This document shows, in pieces, positions 61,001-64,000 of a DNA stretch of 64,000 bases. This DNA is from Virgibacillus profundi. Its GTDB lineage: Bacteria; Bacillota; Bacilli; Bacillales; Amphibacillaceae. Where the stretch lies: contig NZ_NPOA01000006.1 in assembly GCF_002287375.1 (NCBI RefSeq), positions 62,001 to 126,000 of the forward strand, read 5' to 3'. The position numbers and the translations under genes are program-made. Below the pieces are notes generated by a model. That model saw only the letters and a list, made by a program, of their open reading frames with translations. It was not told the DNA's origin and made no database searches. Position 1 is the stretch's first letter, and every line of letters starts with the position of its first letter.

Positions 61001-61306
61001 TCTGAATCGGGGATGCAAAATATAGGAATTGAATTTACGTTTGAAATACTGGATTCAATGACATATGGAATACGGCCAAAGCAGCATTTTACACTCCTTG
61101 TTGGAGAGGAAACCTATTACCCGGTCGAAGTAGAAGTGCTTGAAGCGCAAGGCTGGAGGGATGAGCGCTGGTTAGAGGGACATCGAGATGGAATGATGCA
61201 TGCTGTGTTGGAATTTACTGTTCCAGACAACACTGATAGTTATGGCTTGTTGTTGAAAAGCGAAAATGGATCTGTTGGAAGAGGGATAATGGTATGGTTT
61301 GAATAA
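58025..61306 (+). CDS. FtsX-like ABC permease with large extracellular and C-terminal domains, 1093 aa
   Basis: GTG start overlapping the ATPase stop. One N-terminal helix (about 15-37) is followed by a very large extracytoplasmic region (about 40-560). Three helices of the first FtsX domain follow (about 567-680, EFAVLLSIGWRPSQLSRLLF), then a second set of FtsX helices (about 710-870, EEISLLQAIGWKRWSIRRLI). A last helix (about 888-908) leads to an Asn/Thr/Glu-rich linker and a separate 130-residue beta-type domain at the C-terminus (from about 960). The last domain is unusual for MacB/YtrF-like permeases. Probably exports or removes a peptide or lipid at the cell envelope. Confidence 0.85.
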   Translation: MIRFIWQNWWRRKERFLLLIVGAFIVSAGLTYLIGLSETNKGTVVDNLQQRWSASYDIVVRPDGTRSFTEEKKLLEPNYLSGLSGGISLEQYEAIKDIPGIEVAAPIAMIGYADYEVNFGYADLPEDGIYRRIMETTVDNGIDKETDAYNYYFVSDVWDNMNMGTEYGVGSPHPDLTVHSYALLAGIDPEQEAKLVGLDEAIIPLGTSRYFNESDGYYFNGINGGHHEFPIIVNQQTFVDKVESITFERLNIPINQENVYEVMETVKEKGGGEYLDSIEGEVVETFTYTGEEAFREFINEKTGVDWETGEALPIDNDKSEGESKEIVGNSGEDNVTGMVYKPSPLEYQEIASPYEDRWPYTYQVISFQNGEDTVALYRNQESYREPVLIEEEFINFPRINPSWIGFYDASELAISKDPTTELPMETYRPATAEFVMDAEGNPVNPPKQLKPIGDPNNFLTEPPGMLTTIEAAEKILGDKPISAIRIKVAGVTDLSDESQAILEQVASEIENKTGLITDITLGSSPQLALTYVSGLNGDNDIGWLQQPWVNIGSSISIFKETKIGFSGVVASVIAIAIVYVWASGIVNLLARRKEFAVLLSIGWRPSQLSRLLFLESSIIGIFVAFISWIMLGFVYVSSDATISFDRFLWTGLFGLIVYILGSVIPIILIRNISPYEAMRTGEISGTSKRMFQAKGINRMAFNHFIGKWKRSFLSVISIALPTSLLAVFLYITFRLRGIMYTSLLGEYVALEIGPQHYVAIIISLIIAILTTAEIMWQNVSERREEISLLQAIGWKRWSIRRLILAEGIFSGLVAAVIGLTIAFLMMWGLYGAFPKEEIGFIVATGLIPVVIGLIGTIFPAERAVRIIPNQGIGGNISNRKAVERRLKWIVISTSVLLVGTFLFTMVKVAPNIESANPELEVEQAFSPTEGSVEEDTNVNNTDQNTNNNVTGTTHETTDEYELEFRSDETSKNTSWSGMLFYEAKEIESSLPPSESGMQNIGIEFTFEILDSMTYGIRPKQHFTLLVGEETYYPVEVEVLEAQGWRDERWLEGHRDGMMHAVLEFTVPDNTDSYGLLLKSENGSVGRGIMVWFE

Positions 61307-61310
61307 ATGT

Positions 61311-61348
61311 AAAAATGGTGCACTGGCTAATGACCAGACACCATTTTC
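61311..61348 (+). terminator. Terminator of the FtsX-type ABC operon
   Basis: AAAATGGTG..CTGG and CCAG..CACCATTTT stem, followed by TCTG. It may also act on the convergent serA transcript. Confidence 0.65.
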
Positions 61349-61403
61349 TGCATTATAATCCCGTAACCAACCCGAGTAGCAGGACAACACCTCTCCTCAA
61401 ATT

Positions 61404-62987
61404 CTATAAATCTACCACCATAACATCATAAATTTCCTCAACTGATTTCAGTGCTTCTAATTCATCTTTTTCCATATGTTTGTCAACTGTCAGCATCATG
61501 ATGGCGTCTCCGCCTACATCAGATCTGTCTACCTGCATTGTAGCAATGTTAATATTATGTTGTGACAGAAGGCTTCCCATTTTGCCGATAACTCCTGGCT
61601 GGTCTTTATGATGGATGACTACAACATGACCCTTCGGTGTAAAATCAACACTGTAATGGTCTACCTTTACAATTCTCGGTCCAAGTCCGTTTAATAAGGT
61701 TCCGGAAACACTTCTGGATTCGGATTTTGTTTTCACTTCTACTTTTATTAAATTGGTAAATCCTCTTGCTTTAGGTGTTTTATTTTCTTGAATGGTAATC
61801 CCTCTTTTTTCAGCAAGAAACAAGGCATTCACATCATTGACATGGTTCCCCAGATGGCGCTTAAGAAGTCCTTTTACTGTATTTCTCGTCAATGGGGCAA
61901 CTTCTACATCATACAAATCGCCGGAATAATATATATTTACTTCTTCGATAACTTCATCTGTTAAATGAATGAGAAAGTCTCCAAGCTTTTCTGCTAAATT
62001 AAAGTATGGTTCGATTTTATTCAGTATTTCTCCTGGAACAGATGGCAGATTAACCGGATTCTTTACTGTTTCTCCTGTTAAAAGGCTAATTACGTCGTGA
62101 CAAACGTCAATCGCCACCATTTCCTGTGCCTCAATTGTGCTAGCACCAAGATGTGGTGTTGCAATGACTTCTGGTAGCTCCAATAGTTTATTGTCCATGA
62201 ATGGTTCTTCCTCAAAAACATCCAGTGCAGCACCAGCTACTTTTTTTGAGGTGATTGCATGATACAAGGCTTCCTCATCAATGATCCCTCCACGGGCACA
62301 ATTAACAATTTGGACACCATCTTTCATGAGTTTAAAAGCATCCTCATTAAGCAAATGTCTGGTTTCCTTTAATAAAGGGGTGTGAATGGTGATAAAATCT
62401 GCTACCTGTAAAACATCTTCAACCGTGCCATATCCAATCCCCATTTTGTCTGCTTTTTCTTCTGTTAAAAAAGGATCATACGCTGTGATGTTCATTCGCT
62501 GGCCTTTTGCTCTATATGCAACTTCAGCACCGATTCTTCCAAGGCCGATTATTCCTAATGTCTTATTCTTTAGTTCGACACCGACATATTTTTTACGGTC
62601 CCAACGCTTATTTTTTAATGAATTAAAAGCCTGTGGGATTTTTCTGGACAGAGACATGATCATTGCCATGGTATGCTCTGCTGCAGAATTGGTATTTCCA
62701 TTGGGAGCATTCACAACGATGATCCCATGCTCTGTAGCAGCATCCAGGTCAATATTGTCAACGCCAACACCTGCACGTCCGATAATTTTTAAATTCGAAG
62801 CTTTGCTGATTAATTCCCGTGTTACTTGTGTCTGACTTCTTACTAATAAGGCATCAAAATCAGTTATTTTTACTGCTAATTCTTCAGGGGTTAACTCGGT
62901 ATCAATCACAATATTCATGTTTTCGGCGTTACGAAGTGGCTGTATACCTTCTTCACTAAGTGGATCGGAAATTAAAATATTAAACAT
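61404..62987 (-). CDS. serA: D-3-phosphoglycerate dehydrogenase
   Basis: A 527-residue cytoplasmic enzyme catalysing the first step of serine biosynthesis, oxidation of 3-phosphoglycerate with NAD+. N-terminal substrate-binding half, then the NAD domain with GLGRIGAEVA and the catalytic Arg/Glu/His (NCARGGII, EEEPF, TPHLGAST). An ASB (intervening) domain lies at about 320-450, and a C-terminal ACT domain (HKDQPGVIGKMGSLL) mediates serine feedback. ATG 62987 follows GGAGGG by 8 bases. A longer in-frame start lacks one. The start overlaps the upstream aminotransferase gene by 8 bases. Confidence 0.96.
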   Translation of the reverse strand: MFNILISDPLSEEGIQPLRNAENMNIVIDTELTPEELAVKITDFDALLVRSQTQVTRELISKASNLKIIGRAGVGVDNIDLDAATEHGIIVVNAPNGNTNSAAEHTMAMIMSLSRKIPQAFNSLKNKRWDRKKYVGVELKNKTLGIIGLGRIGAEVAYRAKGQRMNITAYDPFLTEEKADKMGIGYGTVEDVLQVADFITIHTPLLKETRHLLNEDAFKLMKDGVQIVNCARGGIIDEEALYHAITSKKVAGAALDVFEEEPFMDNKLLELPEVIATPHLGASTIEAQEMVAIDVCHDVISLLTGETVKNPVNLPSVPGEILNKIEPYFNLAEKLGDFLIHLTDEVIEEVNIYYSGDLYDVEVAPLTRNTVKGLLKRHLGNHVNDVNALFLAEKRGITIQENKTPKARGFTNLIKVEVKTKSESRSVSGTLLNGLGPRIVKVDHYSVDFTPKGHVVVIHHKDQPGVIGKMGSLLSQHNINIATMQVDRSDVGGDAIMMLTVDKHMEKDELEALKSVEEIYDVMVVDL

Positions 62988-64000
62988 TATTATTACCCTC
63001 CAATATAACTTCCTGAGCTGCTCGTATACCTTTTCCAAGCTCTATCGTCTTGCCAATTCTAGTAAGTCCAATTTCAATAATGCTGATTGTCTGAAGTACA
63101 TCAGCAACAGAACAGTAGCCCATATGACCGATGCGGAAAATCTTTCCTTTCAAATGCTGCTGTCCGCCTGCAATGGACAGACCAAATTCACTTTTAATAA
63201 TACTTCTTAAATCTTCAGCTTTAAAGTCAGTTGGATTTACAGCGGTTACTGTTGGCGATGCTGCAATATCATTTGTAAGTAATGGGATATCATGTGCCCT
63301 GAATGCTTCTCTCGTCATTTTCATCATTAATTGGTGTCTTGAATAAACCTGCTTGAGACCTTCTTCCTCCATAAGTTTCAGAGCCTGCTTCAAACCAAAT
63401 AGCAATGATAGACCGGGAGTGAAGGGTGTGGAATCTTTTATTAAATTGTCACGATATTTCGTTAGATCCAAGTAGAATCTCGGCTGCTCGTTTTCTTCAA
63501 TGACCTTCCATGCACGATCGCTGACTGCAACAAATGTTAAGCCTGCTGGGAGCATCATGGCTTTTTGTGAACCTGTAACCAGGATGTCAATTCCCCATTC
63601 ATCCATTTTTGTTTCCACACCGCCAACACAGGATACACCATCCACAATTACCAGTGCATCTGAGTATGTATGAACTGTTTTAGCAATTTCTTCAATTGGG
63701 TTTAATACCCCTGTTGAAGTTTCGCAATAGGTGGTGAAAACCGCTTTAATGTTTTGATGCTTCCTGAGATATTCTTGAATGGCTTCAGGCGTAACTGCGT
63801 TTCCCCAATCGACCTTAAGATGGTGCGTTTTTAATTGATAGGCAGCACATATTTTTGAAAAACGTTCACCAAAAGCTCCGGTTTCAACTACTAATACTTC
63901 TTCGCCTTGTTTAACGGCATTGACTACGGCAGTTTCGAGACCAGCTGTCCCACTTCCAGTAATGATAGAGACATCTTGCTTTGTGCCAAAGACAAACTTT
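62980..64000 (-). CDS. Class V aminotransferase (alanine-glyoxylate/phosphoserine type), 5' end outside the window
   Basis: The reading frame runs without a stop from the window edge (KFVFGTKQDVSIITGSGTAG) to 62980, so about 340 codons are visible and the start is missing. It is a PLP enzyme of the SerC/AGXT (YurG/PucG-like) group. TGSGTAGLETAV is the phosphate-binding loop, VDGVSCVGG holds the cofactor Asp, and the PLP Lys is in TGSQKAMMLPAG. The end RIGHMGYC binds the substrate carboxylate. It precedes serA with an 8-base overlap, so it most likely provides the second step of serine synthesis (phosphoserine aminotransferase). Alanine-glyoxylate activity is the alternative. Confidence 0.88.
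   Translation of the reverse strand, partial: KFVFGTKQDVSIITGSGTAGLETAVVNAVKQGEEVLVVETGAFGERFSKICAAYQLKTHHLKVDWGNAVTPEAIQEYLRKHQNIKAVFTTYCETSTGVLNPIEEIAKTVHTYSDALVIVDGVSCVGGVETKMDEWGIDILVTGSQKAMMLPAGLTFVAVSDRAWKVIEENEQPRFYLDLTKYRDNLIKDSTPFTPGLSLLFGLKQALKLMEEEGLKQVYSRHQLMMKMTREAFRAHDIPLLTNDIAASPTVTAVNPTDFKAEDLRSIIKSEFGLSIAGGQQHLKGKIFRIGHMGYCSVADVLQTISIIEIGLTRIGKTIELGKGIRAAQEVILEGNNNV

Overview
The window is chromosomal DNA from a low-GC, endospore-forming Firmicute, most likely a salt-tolerant member of the Bacillaceae (Oceanobacillus/Virgibacillus-like). The evidence is strong AGGAGG-type ribosome sites, TTG/GTG starts, the spore genes sspP and cotD, the Bacillus-type families YpsA, YusW, YfiT, FosB, SCO, CsaA and Mn-dependent pyrophosphatase, a glycine-betaine-binding lipoprotein and MscL. 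No rRNA, tRNA, CRISPR array or prophage was seen.

Layout. 0.2-1.8 kb: a CDF transporter and a TmrB-like P-loop protein. 1.8-2.7 kb: a 428-bp composite repeat and a decayed two-gene relic. 2.7-14.6 kb: housekeeping and stress genes, namely SulP+Usp, SCO, a D-amino-acid-oxidase-type flavoenzyme with a DinB protein, ppaC, orphan opuAC, csp, a second SulP, sspP and mscL. 14.6-17.4 kb: a yidC2 operon whose promoter is separated from it by an IscB element with its omega-RNA (HEARO RNA). 17.5-25.7 kb: a beta-lactamase-fold hydrolase, an ABC-2 exporter, cotD, ypsA, a SIMPL protein, a GNAT-DUF1992 fusion, a frameshifted glycosidase-like lipoprotein or anchored protein, and a Doc toxin-antitoxin pair. 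26-37 kb: an accessory island of small single-gene units (many GNAT acetyltransferases, Nudix, HIT-like, FosB, glyoxalase, small membrane proteins). 37.9-38.5 kb: the second composite repeat. 38.6-48.9 kb: aldo-keto reductase, MFS efflux pump, a spore-coat-like double-psi barrel protein, csaA, glycolate-oxidase-type enzyme with a nitrilase, HAD phosphatase and a YfiT-type bacillithiol transferase. 49-57 kb: a region rich in gene debris, with a GntR-ABC operon whose regulator has lost its N-terminus to a repeat. 57.3-61.3 kb: an FtsX-type ABC exporter. 61.4-64 kb: serA and an aminotransferase that runs off the window, together the serine biosynthesis pair.

The most interesting system is the IscB/omega-RNA unit at 15.8-17.4 kb. 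All RuvC and HNH catalytic residues are present, a structured RNA precedes the gene, the predicted guide lies just outside the element after an ATGA motif, and a good sigma-A promoter outside the element reads through guide and scaffold. A short fossil of another iscB HNH region lies at 42.4 kb. The second theme is repeats: two ~425-bp composite elements built from inverted modules whose outer stems change in a compensatory way, and five or six copies of a ~90-100-bp palindromic repeat, one of which has replaced the start of a regulator gene. At least eight broken genes or gene fragments indicate active gene loss in the 29-57 kb part.
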